Below are positions 45,981 to 59,252 of a DNA stretch of 64,000 nt, in pieces. The number at the start of each line of letters is the position of its first letter. Position 1 is the stretch's first letter. Origin of the DNA: Diplocarpon mali. Lineage: Eukaryota > Ascomycota > Leotiomycetes > Helotiales > Drepanopezizaceae. The stretch spans positions 1-64,000 of the forward strand of contig JAENRP010000095.1 in assembly GCA_024741835.1 (NCBI GenBank). Reading direction: 5' to 3'. Position numbers and translations under genes: made by a program. The notes below the pieces were generated by a model. It ran no database searches. It was not told where the DNA came from and was given only the letters and a program-made list of their open reading frames with translations.

Positions 45981-47800
45981 TCACCTGAGCTCCCAACCAC
46001 TGGACTGTTCGTCCACTTCGCTGTCTACACCGACAACAAGTTGCCCTGCTTCATCTGCAGTATTGCTGTCCGGATCCCGGATTCCTTGGTGAGCCTCGGG
46101 AAAGAGTGTGGACTCAATTCCTTTGTTGCCCAGCAGGAAATCACCGAAGTACTTCACAGCATTGAATGCCTCCTCCCCGGTGGGCACAATGTTTTCCTTG
46201 GGTAGCAGGAATCCGTAGCTTCCTGTATCACGCAATTTTAACTGGTAGCTATACCGGACCCGCATCTCGTGGTAGAACCAATCCATCGCGGACCCACCAC
46301 CAGTCTCCATCCTTGAAGCCTTGCGAACGCCGCGAACTTTTCTGGAGGATATCGCCCCCTCGCAGGCCGACGCGACACCATACTGTTCACCACTCGATAT
46401 TCTGATCGCCTTCGCCAACCCCATGCCTAGCTCTTCAAGGTTTTCTAAGCTAGGGGGATCGGCTGAGCACGAGTACGAGTATGGATACAGTACTTGCTGG
46501 GAGTACGAGTGAAGATCCAAGAATCCGACGAATCGGACCCCGTTGTAATCCGTCTCGTTCTGGGCCCATTCTGCCAGCCGATGAGATTCGACAGCTTGGA
46601 AGGGTTTGTCGCCGGGATAGCTCTCGGAACAAGGGTTGTTGTGATAGGCGGATCCATCCCATTCAAAACCAAACGCACGATCCAAATCGAGTCCCCGGCA
46701 AAACCGCAAGCTCGTCTGTTGCCGGTTCTTCCGCCATAAACGATCATTCTCCCACGTATAAACGTATCCATCAGGATTAGCTGTGGGAATGAGTACGAAG
46801 TCAAACTCTTGTAAGAGTTTGGTAATAGCCGGAGATTTTCCATACGAGGTGATGAGAGACCAGGCAATGTAAGTTACAGTGCTCACTGATATCCATTCAC
46901 GAGCATGGAAGCCTCCAGAGATAATGATGGTTCTACGTGGCTCTCCACCACCGTGGGAAAGGTTGGGCGAAACACCAATTCGCAGGGCAGATATTTCTCG
47001 GCCGTCGTAGGATGTCCCAATGCTGATCTCCCGAACATGGCTGGTGAACATCGAGGCCATGAGTCGCATCCATGGCACAAGGACCGAGTACGGCTGATAG
47101 TTTTGAAAGAATATATTATCCGACCCCGCTGTTCCCCCGAGATTTGTTGTAAAAACACGATCTGCGTGGGCCAGCGGATGGGCTGGCTTCGTGGGCGCGG
47201 TAGAAGGATAAGATTGATAGATAGACTTCGCCAGATCTGGAATCAAATTCGAGAAAGCGTTCTGTAACGTCTCCGGTAGCAGTCCAAGAAGCAATGGGAC
47301 CTGTGGCAAGGATCAATATTGGCAAGAGAGCACGAGCCGTCCATACCTACATCGTCTTCGCTCAATCGGATGTCCGCCCAGCTATCGGTGAACTCCCACA
47401 CATCCAAGAGTAGCGTATCGGCGGCCTCTGCTAGTGCTGTTTCCTCCGCGACCGTACTCAGGTTGAATCGTAGAACCACGTCGCCGCCATATTTTCCCCG
47501 CGAAACAGCAGGGAGCGGCAAGCTGGAACGCGGCGAGGTTGGCTGCTGACCCCCAGCCGCCGCTGGCGCGAGTCGCGGGCCAAAGAGATTATGTATGGCA
47601 GCATCTCGCAGCCATGTCAAGTGTGGAAAGATAGTGTGTGATCTGTGTTTGTGCTCTGCGAGGTGAGGCTGGGTTGAGAATTGATTGTGATCACTGTCGC
47701 CGGTAAACCAAGGGACTGCGAAACCTGCGACCGGGGCGGCACAGAGAAGCAGGAAAAAGATGGAGGAGAGAAGCCAACGTTTTCTCGACACAGATTGCAT
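45981..47800 (-). CDS. ECM14: ECM14, inactive M14 metallocarboxypeptidase-like protein
   Basis: Exons 47800-47351 and 47300-45981 (intron 50 nt, phase 0) encode 589 aa. Residues 1-28 form a signal peptide ([19 protein letters not shown]). A prodomain precedes the M14 fold. The zinc ligands are kept: H282 and E285 in FHAREW and H414 in FLDLHSYSQ. The position of the catalytic glutamate, which lies in 'F-E-L-R-D-T-G' in carboxypeptidase A, is lysine here (K505 in QLKLRDTG). That substitution is characteristic of the ECM14 branch, so the protein is expected to lack peptidase activity. A cell-wall role is known for yeast ECM14 mutants. The start is set by the signal peptide. Confidence 0.93.
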
Positions 47801-49098
47801 GGCTCGAGCATGTGTCAAGATGAGGGCGGAGAGACGGAGCTGGTCTGGAGAAGGAGATGAAGGAAATGGATGTGGAGCGAGATCGATGAGGCCGTGGGGG
47901 TAGGGCTGCCGGGAGTGGGGAGTGGGGCCTGGGCAAATCATGGCGGGGAAGGGCGGAGCGGAACCCAGGCGGAGCGGAATTCCAGCGGAGCAGGGCGGAC
48001 ATGCGCTCTCTCTCTCTCTCTACTAGACGGCGGAGGCTCATGTGTGGGCTATAATGGAGTTGTAGGAAAAGCTGCACTCCTCTTCGCCGTCACTGTCTGG
48101 TTTATCAATAGCGGAGAGTCTGGAGGCTGGCGAGCTTCCAGTCATACATATGTCAACAGGACTGCATGTCATGATCGCTTGCCTGGAGCGGATCGTCTTC
48201 GGCGGGGTGATTCTTGGAGCTGGTGCTCGCACGCCTGTTGAGCATGGCGTCAAAAGCCGAAGAGATCACGACTCTGAAGAGCCTCATGTACCGATATTTT
48301 GCTTGTCGCTCACCAGTAGACAGAACGGCCTGTGGACAATGCGTACACCGTTGTTTACTTTGTGCGTGTCCTCTTGGCTCCTTCTGATCCCTCACGTGCT
48401 CCAGGTCGACGTGAAGTTCGTGTATTACTGTAGGGAATGGTAGTCAACCAACTCCTGCATAGCGCCCGAGACAGGCTGAACACAGTATGAATGTCAATCA
48501 AGGAAAAGGGGGTCTATTTTCATTGCGCCATCCATCCCTGGCCACTATCGACAAATTGCCTTTACCAAGCCAGTTCGAGGGGTTTGGGATACAAGAGGCG
48601 AGGGCTTACTCAACTTCCTCTTCGTAACCCGAATCACTTGGCACGCTCTCTGCATTCCAACTCCGAAGCCACGGATCTGCTCTCACATCTCAACATACTA
48701 CACACTACACACCACGCCACACCACACCATACTATTCCACAACCCACCCCGTCCCTTTCCCTGTCCACCATGAGCTCTTGATTGATCCTCGATTCCCCTT
48801 CTTGCGCTCTAGCACGGCGACGTCCAGCGCCTGCAGCAATTTCCCAGTCACTCGTTTGAAAATCCAAGCCATCTTGCAGGTTGCAAGGATTCTCCCAGCC
48901 GCAACACCAACCTCCAACCTCCAACCTCCATTCTCCGGCCCGACCACGACGACTTCGACGACGATATCTTCGAAACTAGATGACAGACCCCTCTGCCTTT
49001 GAACGATCCGAATCCGAATGTCCGCCCTTTACCTCTTTGGTTCTCAATAAGCCCCAAGAGCCTCCGCAACCAATGCTTTCGCGGCACCTGTACCTAAT
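47801..49098. promoter_or_regulatory. Bidirectional upstream region of ECM14 and the SYT1-like gene
   Basis: 1.3 kb. Contains a (CT)n run at about 48003-48022, ACACCACGCC-like repeats near 48700-48730, and CCTCCAA repeats near 48910-48935. Short frames have no domain. The sequence before 49099 is pyrimidine-rich and probably the leader. Confidence 0.5.
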
Positions 49099-52000
49099 AT
49101 GCCCCTCATGAATGGCTTCCTTCGTCGCAAGGACCCCGCGAGCAGTTCTGACATTCGACGACACAGCTTCTATCCAGCCGACTCCTCTGCCAGCATGGCA
49201 GTACCGGCCTCTGATAATAGAGCGAGCGAGCAGATTCCTCGACGTTCGTCCGCCGCAGAGTTCTTGTCTCCTGATACTACACTAGATGAAGCATCCGCAG
49301 CTGCAGCGCCGGCTGAGAGTGTCGTCGAGTCCCTGCATCGCACAGTGTCGCCCCCGATACAAGAGGAGAGCCAGAAACATCGCCGCTTCAGCATGTTGAG
49401 GTTCCGAAACGCCTCGGACTCCCAATTGGCTACTAGGGGTAGGTTAGACCCTATTTGATTTGCCTGCTCGATTGTGGCGGGAAGTTGACAAAATACCACA
49501 GCACGTCTCCAAGCTCGTGCAGAAGCCGACGCCCACCCAATGCCTCAACGTAGGTGTTGAAATCTCTCCACTCACCCAACAGACGCTGATAGTATCTTGG
49601 CAGCCCCTGCAATCATCACTACCGCCCCGACAATAGACGTTAGCAGGAAATTGACAAAGAAGAAATCGAAGGTTAAGAACACAAGCCAGGCAAAGGCTGT
49701 TTCAAATCAAGGCCAAGACCAAAAGACGGATTCGCACCCAGCCATAAAGAATGAGAGAAAGGATCGCAGAAATACGATGTCCGAGACCAGACCCTGCGGA
49801 AGCAAGAGCAGAGTGACCTTTGACGAGCCCGAGCGTCCAGTCACTCAGGCTGGTAACTCTCCTCCGGCTTACGGCGATGAAGGCAATTCCACATTGGCTC
49901 TGCCTTTGACAAGATTATCGGAATCTTCAAGATCGGACGGCAGTTGTGGAGAGAATGGAGTATATGCAACAACCACGACCACCACCCATACCGTTCAAAC
50001 GACCACTACGTTCTTCCGGATTCCTCGCCGTAAAAAGCCGGCCCCGTTGTTTGACCTGTCACACCTTCCACAGAAGCCGAACAACCAACAATCACCTCGA
50101 TCTCTAGCCATTTCTCGCCCCCCTGCCGGCATTTCAAGGGCGCCAGGAACTGAGTCGCCAGCTGTGAAGGTATTGCGGTCCTCTCAAGCTGACGATCTAG
50201 CGAGCCATGGTAGTTTCCAGTCTCCCCTTCCTTCTCCCTCACATTCGAGTGTTGCTGTTGCAAATGCGTCGAATGCGTTTTTCACTCCTCCGGTACCAAT
50301 GTTGCGGCAAGGCTCCTCTGGTTCTTCCAGGTCTTCACCAAAAAGCAAAAAAGGCGGCTTGCGAGGCAGATCGTCCACCTTGAGCTCTCTCCGGAACATG
50401 CCTACCGAGGATGCATTGCCCACGCCCCCGCTTCCTTCATCGCGGGCGTCAACTTCGACAGGGAGAAAAAGCTTTGGTGATCTGTTCGGGCTGTCTCACA
50501 GACTGAGACAAAACTCAGAACCACCTTCCCATCATGGATCCGGTCTAGCCACTCCAGGATCCAGTACTTCCAAGAACAACTCGGTGCAACTAGCGAGAGA
50601 ATCCCCGATAGTCTTGCCAGAAAGATATGAAGACGACACACCTGCCAAGTACCTCGTTCGCTTGGAAGAGGCAGTCAGTAGAGGCGTCGTTGCTAGCGTG
50701 TTGTCGAAAGGCACAGACCCATTTTCACAAGCAGTCCTGCGCAGTTACATGCGCGGCTTCGGCTTCTTTGGTGATCCGATGGATATGGCTATCCGAAAGC
50801 TGCTCATGGAAGTCGAGCTTCCCAAGGAGACCCAACAGATTGATCGATGCCTCCAAGGATTCGCGAACAGATACCACGAGTGCAATCCTGGAATATATGC
50901 ATCTCCCGACCAGGCGTACTTCATCGCCTTCTCGCTTCTCATCTTACACACAGACGTGTTCAATAAGAATAACAAGCACAAAATGCAGAAGCCGGATTAT
51001 CTCAAGAACACCCGTGGGGAGGGCATCTTCGACGAGATTCTTGAATGTTTCTACGACAACATTTCATATACACCTTTCATTCACGTCGAAGACGATCTTG
51101 ACATCAATGGTGAGCGTATCGTTCAGCACAAGATGAAAAAGAAGTCCATCTTCCCCCGCGGAGCAGTGGACCCAACCAAACGTCCGTCCAAGGATCCTGT
51201 CGACCCATACACTCTCATCATAGACAGCAAGCTTGGTTCCCTGCGGCCAAATCTCAAGGATGTGATGTGCCTGGAGGAACCTTACAGTTATTTGGGCACA
51301 GCCCCGTCGTTAAACCTCCAAGACTTACAGAAGACCTTCTTTCGAACCGGGGTCCTTCAAATCGTGTCTGCAAGGTCCAGGCCTGATGCTTTTATGAACG
51401 ACAAAACTGTAAACAATCCAGAAGAGGCACGTGCAGGAATTGTCGACATCAAGATTACCAAAGTTGGACTATTGTGGCGAAAAGATGCAAAGAAGAAGAA
51501 GACGAGGTCCCCGTGGCAGGAATGGGGTGCAATCCTGACCGGAGCCCAGCTGTATTTCTTCAGAAATACTACCTGGATCAAGAACCTGATGCACCAACTC
51601 GAGATGCATATCAAGCAAGGTCATGATGAGAGCCCAGTTGTCTTCAGACCTCCTCTGGACTCCTTTAAACCCGACGCCCTTATGTCGACTGATGATGCGG
51701 TCGCCTTGCTTGATTCTACATACAAGAAACACAAGAACGCCTTTGTATTTGTCCGGCATGGAGGTTTCGAAGAGACTTTCTTGGCCGACAATGAGCAAGA
51801 AATGAATGATTGGCTCGCGAAGCTTAACTACGCAGCTGCTTTTCGAACCTCAGGTGTACGTATGCGAGGTGTCGTTGGTGGGAACTACGACGGCCAACGA
51901 ACCCGTGGCATTCGGCGCCCAGACAGCCAGAACGAATCAATGAAAACTGTCCAGATCCCAGCGGGAGAAGTCACGATCGTGAGTGGAAAAATCGATACCA

Positions 52001-53556
52001 AAATGGCACAGGACATTCTTGCAGCCCGCCGAGAGATTATGTTGCAGAAAATTGCAGACGCCGAGGAAAAGCTTACCGTTGCCCAGAAACAGCTTGACGC
52101 GCAGCTCAGGAATGCCCGCCATCTCCAGATCCTTGCCCCCATACAGCCCAAGACTCGTGAGCAGGTGATTTTAGCGGCTGGTAGAATGGCCGCCCAATTG
52201 AAGTGGGGACGGATGGAAATTTGGCGCCTGAAGTGTCACAGAGACATTCTGACTATGGATCTGGAGGAGGAGGAGAAGAACCTCGGTGTCGCGTTGCCTA
52301 AGCATGATTTCGAAACCTTATCTACAGAGAGGACTACTCTTGGACGCCTATCTTCAAAGGCGAGCGCCCATGCACCGCAGCAGAATCCGCGGTCACCTAA
52401 AACAATCCCTGCTAACCGCCCATCTACTCCATTCCATCCTGCGTCACCTAGAAAAGCCGAGGCCGAGGCCGACGTTTTCCAGAATCCACCTGAGCTGGCA
52501 AAGTCGTCAAGCTTCCACAGACAACATGCGTCTTGGGAACTCCCGCCTCTCAGCTTCGAATTTCGTAGTCCTCGAAAACCTTCTTTCTCAGGTGTCCAAC
52601 TACCTTCAAGCCCCGGCAAAGCCCCTGTCCCTCTACAGCCTAGCTTGAAACCGATGACAAGCGGTGAATTCCAACGTGATCCATCTTCAAACATCGATGC
52701 TGCAGAGCAAGCAGTGTTGGAGCAATCAGGTCTGGTTCAAGATATGATTCCGGATGGGAAACGCCCCGCTACTGGTTCAGAGGGCGAAGAAGGAAAGGAT
52801 CAGGCGGGAGAAAAAGACAAGCTAGATAGGGGGAAAATTCGCAGAAGCCTGCATCGGACTTTACGGGAGGCCCACGTCCCATCTCACAGAAGTAGCCGGA
52901 AAGGAAAAGACTCCTCGTCAAGCGCTGGCATATCTGATGAAGGTAAAGACGAGGTTTTGTCTCGCGGAGCTGGAAGCTTCGTTGTCCACGGCAAAAAGGC
53001 GTCGGTGATCACTTTTGGATCCGAACTTCAGAGCATGTCCCCAGACGAACGTCTACGATTGAGGAAACAGCCATACAAGGCTGAACCTGGCATGGCATCT
53101 CCAGCAACCATCGATGATGACTTCCATTCCGTTCTGGCCGAGCCTTATGAATTCCATGAACGCCATGACTCACAGGCAACAACAAGCTCCGCAACTGCAA
53201 GGAGCTTCAGAGATTTGCACCGCAAGTTGGCCGATAACACGCTAGGTGCTCCTGCAATCTTGGGTTCGGACGCTGAAGATAGCGATTTTGCGGTCAGCTT
53301 TTCTGAAGGCCGACGGACACCACTAGCCCCGGTTGAAGACGATGAGAACCTATACGCCATTAGCAGTCGTCCAACCAGTCGGGCAGAACATGCTACGCCG
53401 TACACACCCGAGGCTTCCAATTCACCCGCTTTCCACCCTATATTGGAGAAGCACATGTCAGCACTTAGTCTGGGAGATGCCTCTGAGCCTGAGAGTCAAG
53501 TGGGGACCGAGCGGTTACCTATGCTACAGACTGTAGCTAGCTTAAGATCCACATGA
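49099..53556 (+). CDS. SYT1: Sec7/PH-domain Arf guanine nucleotide exchange factor (SYT1-like)
   Basis: Exons 49099-49438, 49502-49549 and 49604-53556 encode 1446 aa. A long Ser/Pro-rich N-terminal region is followed by a Sec7 domain at about 463-630 (SYMRGFGFFGDPMDMAIRKL, ELPKETQQIDRCLQGF with the glutamic finger, and SLLILHTDVFNKNNKHKM). A PH domain lies at about 740-877 (VGLLWRKDAKKKKTRSPWQEW to EMNDWLAKLNYAAAF), followed by a coiled-coil segment and a long disordered tail. The layout matches yeast Syt1, an Arf GEF acting at the late Golgi. Exon 2 is only 48 nt. Its downstream acceptor was chosen at 49603; a nearer CAG would give a 33-nt intron, too short to be likely. Confidence 0.92.
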
Positions 53557-54053
53557 ACCCAATCATTCTTCCTCTTTTAAATTTATTACTTCGGCGACAC
53601 TCCTTCACGTCATTTGGACTCGCGAGCATTGCATGGTTTGCGCGTGGAGTTGGGACTGGATTTTCCAAATGCTATCAAAAAAGCGAGCTTGCCTTTGGTT
53701 ACTGGCACTTGAGTTGTAAATTAGACGTTAGTTCGCATTCGCTCAGTGGCTGGCATTCGCCAGGGGATTTGGCAAGGTGGCGTATAAGTGTTCATTCTGA
53801 CTGGGGACAGGACAGAGAGCGATAGGCCCGCCTTTGTGGCTATCAGCGCAGTCTAGCTCCCGAAGCCGAAGGTTGCTTCGTGCCAATTCATGGCCCGGCC
53901 TGGTATGGGCGAGATGCAATAGGAACAGAACGTTTGTCATGCTTGGCTTTTCACAGCCCAGGGGCCAAATGTTGATAAAGTGATCGTGAAGCGAGCTTGA
54001 TCGAATCTTTGTTCGCTACTGCACGCTGACGGTTCCAAGCCAGTTGCGAATCT
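53557..54053. other. Convergent 3' region of the SYT1-like gene and SRP72
   Basis: 497 bp between stop codons. Short frames only. No gene is seen. Confidence 0.6.
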
Positions 54054-56052
54054 CTACTTCTTCCCCTTTTTCTTCTTTGGCTTGCCACCCGCCGACTTCT
54101 CGACCTTGACCGTCCCAGCTCCACCCGCTAACTCCAAGCTCTCCTCTCCTTTAACCACACCACCCTGAGTCAAGTCCGTAGCCTTCTTCTTTCCCTTCTT
54201 ACCCTTCGGTCGATAACTGCTACGGTCGCGCAACGGCAACCACCGCTCCGGATCCACCAGCTTCCCCTCTTCGAAATCTTTCGGCGTACGTCTCTTGCTT
54301 AACTTCTGTTTCTTGGGTTTCGCAGCCTTTTCTTTCTCTTCCGCGCTACGTTTTTTCGGCGCGGCAACAGCAGGAGATGGCAGGGATGGAACACCTGCTT
54401 CTTCAAGAGCGGCAGCATCGATGCCCGAAACAAGGCGGGCCACGGGTGTCAGCCTGTCGAGATCAGGTGATACTTTTTCGAGGTCGGTGGTCGCGTACGA
54501 AGCGATGTAGCCAGCGATCGCAGTGCGATCGTTAGGGTCTCGCGTGCGGAGGCTGGAGAAGATCTCGCCGGCCGCGGAGAGTTCCTCTGGGATAGTAGAT
54601 TCGAGGAGGGCGGCGCCCGCGGCACGAAGGAGCTGGGTGGGGGCTTGGGTTTTCCGGCCCCAGTAGGCGGCAGCTTTTCCGAGCTCTGTCTTGATAGGTC
54701 CTTTGCGACCTGACAGCCGGTACAGGGAGACGACGAGCGCCACGAGACCGGGTGCGAAGCGCACATCCTGGTCAGCGGGAGAGGTGGACTGTTCTAGAGT
54801 CTTGAGGAATGTCTGGAGGAGGTTGATCGCGGGGCCGGGGTTGTTGATGAGGATGTATAGTTGGATGATGACGAGGATCAGACCGACGTCTTTTGGTCGC
54901 TTTTCCAAAAGGGGGAGAATCGCCTTGATACCAGCTTTTCCGGTCTCGTTATTTGCGTGACCTGCGGCGTTAAGAACCGCTAGAGAGCTGATATGTGGCG
55001 AGATCGTTGGAGAAGGCGAGTCTAAAATTGTTGAAGCAGTTGAATACGCGACTCCAGAATATTTTTGAGATTGGAGATCAATAGTGTATCTATTACGTTC
55101 CAAAATGCTTGCTTGGTGTTTGAAGAGCTTATCCGTGGGAGATAGTTTGGGGACAGAGCTGAAGATACGTTGAGTCATGAAAGGGTTGCCATGTCTCGCC
55201 GAAGTCGCCAAACTGTTATTTAGGGCGATGACTCGAGATGAAGGTTCTGGGACGCTGTGGTAGTTTAGCGAGAATTTTCTTTTCGAGAAGAAGTCTGACA
55301 AACTCAGCGATGGTAATCATCTTCTCAAGAGCTTCAGCCTCTTCCAGCTTTCCAAGCTTCGTGAGCACATAGGCTTGTTGGATCATTATTGGCAGAACCT
55401 CCGCTCTCTTCTCTTCGTCACTCAATTCGTCTAAAGCTTCGCATAGATCCCTCGCCCGCTTCAGCAAGACGCTCCCAGGTGCCAAATCCCCTCTGGCAAT
55501 ACAACCACAGGCGGCATTGTACGATGTCTCGAAAGCCTCAAGATCTTCCCGCGACGGCTTCTTCCGGTTTGATTCGATTCTATCCCCATTGCCTTGCCAT
55601 TCCAATTGTGCATCAGCAGCAGAACTGTTGATCCGCAGATCATTCTCTTCCCCTTCAATAGCAGCGGATTGCGAGCTCAATTCTCGGTATATGCTCGCCG
55701 CATCTTCGAACCTCTCCGCCCTATACGCAACTTGGGCAGCGACATGCTTCAAGCCTCTTTGGTTGGCGCCGTGAGCAATCTGCTGCGCCTCGGAAAGCTG
55801 CCCAGTCTTGTACAAGGCATATGCCTTCTCCAGCATGCAGCGCTCAGCCAGTTTGTCTCCGCCGTCATCGAGGGCTCGTAGGGCGTCGGCGAAGCGGTCG
55901 AGCTTGATGAGGGCTACAACACGCGTGTGTAGAACATCGGGGTCGTTCTTGGACGACCTGAGAACGGCATTGGCAGCCTTGAGAACCTCCTCGTGGTCCT
56001 CGATCGTCGAGCCTCGGAGGAGGGATGTCAGGGTCGCAGTGGGGTTCGCCAT
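54054..56052 (-). CDS. SRP72: Signal recognition particle subunit SRP72
   Basis: Exons 56052-55304 and 55254-54054 encode 649 aa. The 49-nt intron (GTTTGT...CTACCACAG, phase 2) joins ITIAD to VPEPSSR. The first ~500 residues form TPR-like helical repeats (LHTRVVALIKLDRFADALRAL, MLEKAYALYKTGQLSEAQQIA, ETSYNAACGCIARGDL, KAILPLLEKRPKDVGLIL). The C-terminal part is Lys-rich, with the SRP72 RNA-binding motif (GKLVDPERWLPLRDRSSYRPKGKKGKKK) and a KPKKKKGKK end. SRP72 binds SRP68 and 7S RNA in the signal recognition particle. The start was set at MANPTATLTSLL; an upstream frame extension lacks an ATG and homology. Confidence 0.93.
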
Positions 56053-57696
56053 GGTCAAGTCCAGATTGCGCACAACAGTTTCTGCTCGAGACAATCCTGC
56101 TCACCAAAGAGCATCCGCGGAGCCCAGAAGACCTGCGCTGGTGCAACTAGGCCTACCAGGTACCAGGTGAGGAGGGCTGGTGGAAAGAGTTGTGACGGGG
56201 TCGACTGTCGAGTGGAGCTCGAGGGTGTTCGTGGTCCACCGGGTCATGTGCTTGGTGGGATGTCACGTGCTCTCCGAGGAGGAGTGGGGCCTAGGCAGGG
56301 TACCTTACGGTACGAAGGTTTTCTCTCCGCGTTAAACAGCGTCGGCGGTGCGGTCGACTGTTTCCCGCCCACAACTCAACTTTTCCGAAACATTGTTTTG
56401 ACTGCTTCGCTCGCCCGCACTGCCTGCCTGCTGCCTGCCGCCCTCTGCTGCGCTCAATCTTTTCGCGGATCTGCGCACGATAACTGTATAGTTTCTAACA
56501 GAGCTTCCTCCTCCCCACTCCTAGCCGCTTCTATTCCACCACAGTAGACCTCTCGATAGTCGAGCGCCGTGAGGTAACGTATGATTCTAGTGGCAACGTC
56601 AAGAGCCTGAGTAGGATACGCTCTTGCATGCAACGTATATAGTCATACCCAAAGAGATTAGAAGTAAAAGCGACAAATCCCAAAATATACGGAGCATCGA
56701 AGCCATAGAGAAGCTGTCTGGTGTTGATCTGTGAATATCTTCATATTCACGGCCTTGAGATATTTGATCTGGATGCGCTAGGCTTCCGAGAAAACACTGC
56801 GTGGCACGGGGCAGTAGACGTGTCTATTATGAGGTGGCTGAGGTGTAGAGAAACAATGTTTCAGAAGAGGACTGTGGTCATGATACTTGGTTAGGTACCT
56901 GAAGGTCAGGCGCCTTAGACGAACCTCGAACCTGCTAAGCGAGGGAATAAAGTAAACAAACAGCTGTGCTCTCGTCCGGCTGGAGAGGCGCTCTTGATCA
57001 TCAATTCATATGGCGTGTCTTGTCTGAACCTCCCGTCAGAAGGGAGCGGGTACTCGTTACCCAACTGTCGTTTCGCAACGCAGCACGCAATTGGAATATA
57101 TGCTTCTCCCACACATCAGCTCCGGTCGCAAGGCCAAGCAAAGCAAACACCGTCTCGAAGCCATGGCACTGGGCATGTTTCACCAGAGTGGCGCGCAGGA
57201 CATAGCTGATAGGAGGCATTATCCTGACCCCCACCCACGCACTCGACTGTGTACCTCGACGGCATCCTGTCTACTGGGTACACAGTAGACAGCATGCAGG
57301 AGTAGGCGTGGGAGACCGAGCCAGAGATTCGCGCGGCTGCACTCACAGCTCCCGGGCTCTTCCTCCCAGTCGGCGCATCGTGACATCGTTCACCCTGCTT
57401 GTTTTGCATCCGTTGCCGCCGAGGCCAGCAAGCTGAAGTACGGGAAGCCTGTGGTTTGCCGTGCAGACAGAGTAATTCCAGGTAAGGTGAGCCGGACCCC
57501 GGTCTGTTACCCCACGTTCTGTTCAGCAACTGATAATACGCCGCGATGGTGGCACGTCGAAAGAGCGTCGTCCGTCTTCCTCACTCCCAAGCCACGAGTC
57601 CTCTGCCGGCAAAGCCGCCAACAACCCCAACGACTCCGACCTCACCTCAATCGCCAAAACCTCAACTCGGCTCCGAGCAGCAGCAGCAGCAGCAGC
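56053..57696. other. Intergenic upstream of SRP72 and the APSES gene
   Basis: 1.6 kb of normal composition with overlapping frames and no domain. Directly before 57697 is an (AGC)n run at about 57676-57696, and the preceding 200 bp is CAA/CTC-rich, probably leader sequence. Confidence 0.5.
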
Positions 57697-58584
57697 ATGG
57701 CGTCCGAGCTGCCTCTCATGCACATCTCGCCGTACGGTCCGCCCACTTATCATGGCAGTCCTCCGCCGGGCAACTTCCAGCAGCCGGGAGCGTCCCAGTA
57801 TCCAAGCCAGGAAGATCAGACGTCGAATCAGTACCCGCGGTATTTACACAACACCCGGTTGAGCTATCCCCAGGACACATCCGCATCGTACCCGCCGCTG
57901 CCAGGTCCGCCGGCGGCTCCACGACTGCCGCCCATGACCATGCTGGCGCCGGAGAATGGGGACTATGTTCAGCAGGGCATGAATGTCGATACAACCGGGC
58001 AGATGGCACCTGTGGGTGCGAAGCCGAGGGTCACGGCCACCCTGTGGGAGGATGAGGGGACTCTGTGTTTCCAGGTCGACATCAACGGGACATGTGTGGC
58101 CAGACGCGAAGGTGATACTCACGAATCGCCTCCCCGCCGCCAACTTTCATGAGACTAATGCTTCGTGAAGACAATCACATGATCAACGGGACCAAGCTGC
58201 TGAACGTCGCAGGGATGACCCGTGGCCGCCGCGACGGCCTTCTCAAGAGCGAGAAGCAGAAGCACGTAGTGAAGATCGGGCCAATGCATCTCAAAGGCGT
58301 CTGGTAAGCACGGCGACGTACCAGATCCGCCGGGCCCCTCTAACATCGGCTCCAGGATCCCATACCAACGCGCGCTTGACCTCGCCAATAAAGAGAAAAT
58401 AACCGACCGGCTCTACCCCCTCTTCGTACACAACATCAGCGCCCTTCTCTACCACCCGATCAACAGAGCCGGCTACCCAGCCGTCGCCCACGTACCCAGG
58501 AACCTGGAACTGCCGCATCATGAAGGGCTGGGGAGCCCTCTATCAACTTCCATGGCGGCTGTACCTGCCGGTCAACTCCGATAG
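57697..58584 (+). CDS. stuA: StuA/Asm1-like APSES transcription factor, short C-terminus
   Basis: Exons 57697-58111, 58171-58303 and 58356-58584 encode 258 aa. A Pro/Tyr/Gln-rich N-terminus of ~110 residues precedes a complete APSES DNA-binding domain: [81 protein letters not shown], then [16 protein letters not shown]. Both introns (59 and 52 nt) restore the domain exactly. StuA-type proteins are bHLH-like regulators of sporulation and morphogenesis. Known StuA proteins run 550-650 aa with a long C-terminal region and nuclear signal; this one stops about 50 residues after the domain. It may be truncated, miss a downstream exon, or be a short paralogue. Confidence 0.85.
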
Positions 58585-59252
58585 TCAACCTCGTCAACAC
58601 TTGGGACCGTTGCTGGGTACGTCTAAGCCGCCGGAGGGGAGGTTTGCTGTACCTCGTCTTCGTGCGCGAGGGGATTCGGAGCCTGTGACGACTGCCTCGG
58701 AAGAGCGTCTGGGGATGTGTTTGTTCAAAAGTAAAAGGGTCCGTCGGGCAATGCTCATGATACGCATGATCTGCGGGAGTTGACCTGGATCACTAGAGAG
58801 CGGACTCTTGGATGATTAACGGCTTTCTCTGGCAACAGGATCTTGGTGGGATCCTCTCATGGAAGGAGACTAAAACTAGATAGAGTTATGAAGACGTGCC
58901 CCTGATCCTTACTCGCTACGTCTTTCTGACGAGAGACTGACCTCTGAACGCAATGACAGAGTCGAGGAGGCTCGCTCAACTTGACAATAGTTGGCCATTA
59001 TCTTGGCCTGCCTTTGAAACTTAATCCGCAGTTCCTACCTACTACACAGTGTAGCTTTTCTGATCATACAAGAGCAATAGCTGGCCGGCCCTTCCTTCCT
59101 TAGCCCCAGACCAGACCCCATCATAACCATTGGTCTACCTAACGAGCTCAAAGAAACAAAGCTTCGTGTTGTGGTACATATAAAAAAGAGAAGAAGATTT
59201 TCGAAGAAATTTGGTACACGTGGAGGTGTACGCAAGCCCCAAATACCCATCA
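58585..59252. other. Region downstream of the StuA-like stop; 3' flank of the BTB gene
   Basis: An 87-codon frame (58520-58783, +1 relative to the APSES frame) overlaps the StuA-like end and continues past its stop. It has no recognisable domain and could be the out-of-frame remains of a longer C-terminus. The rest shows nothing. Confidence 0.4.
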
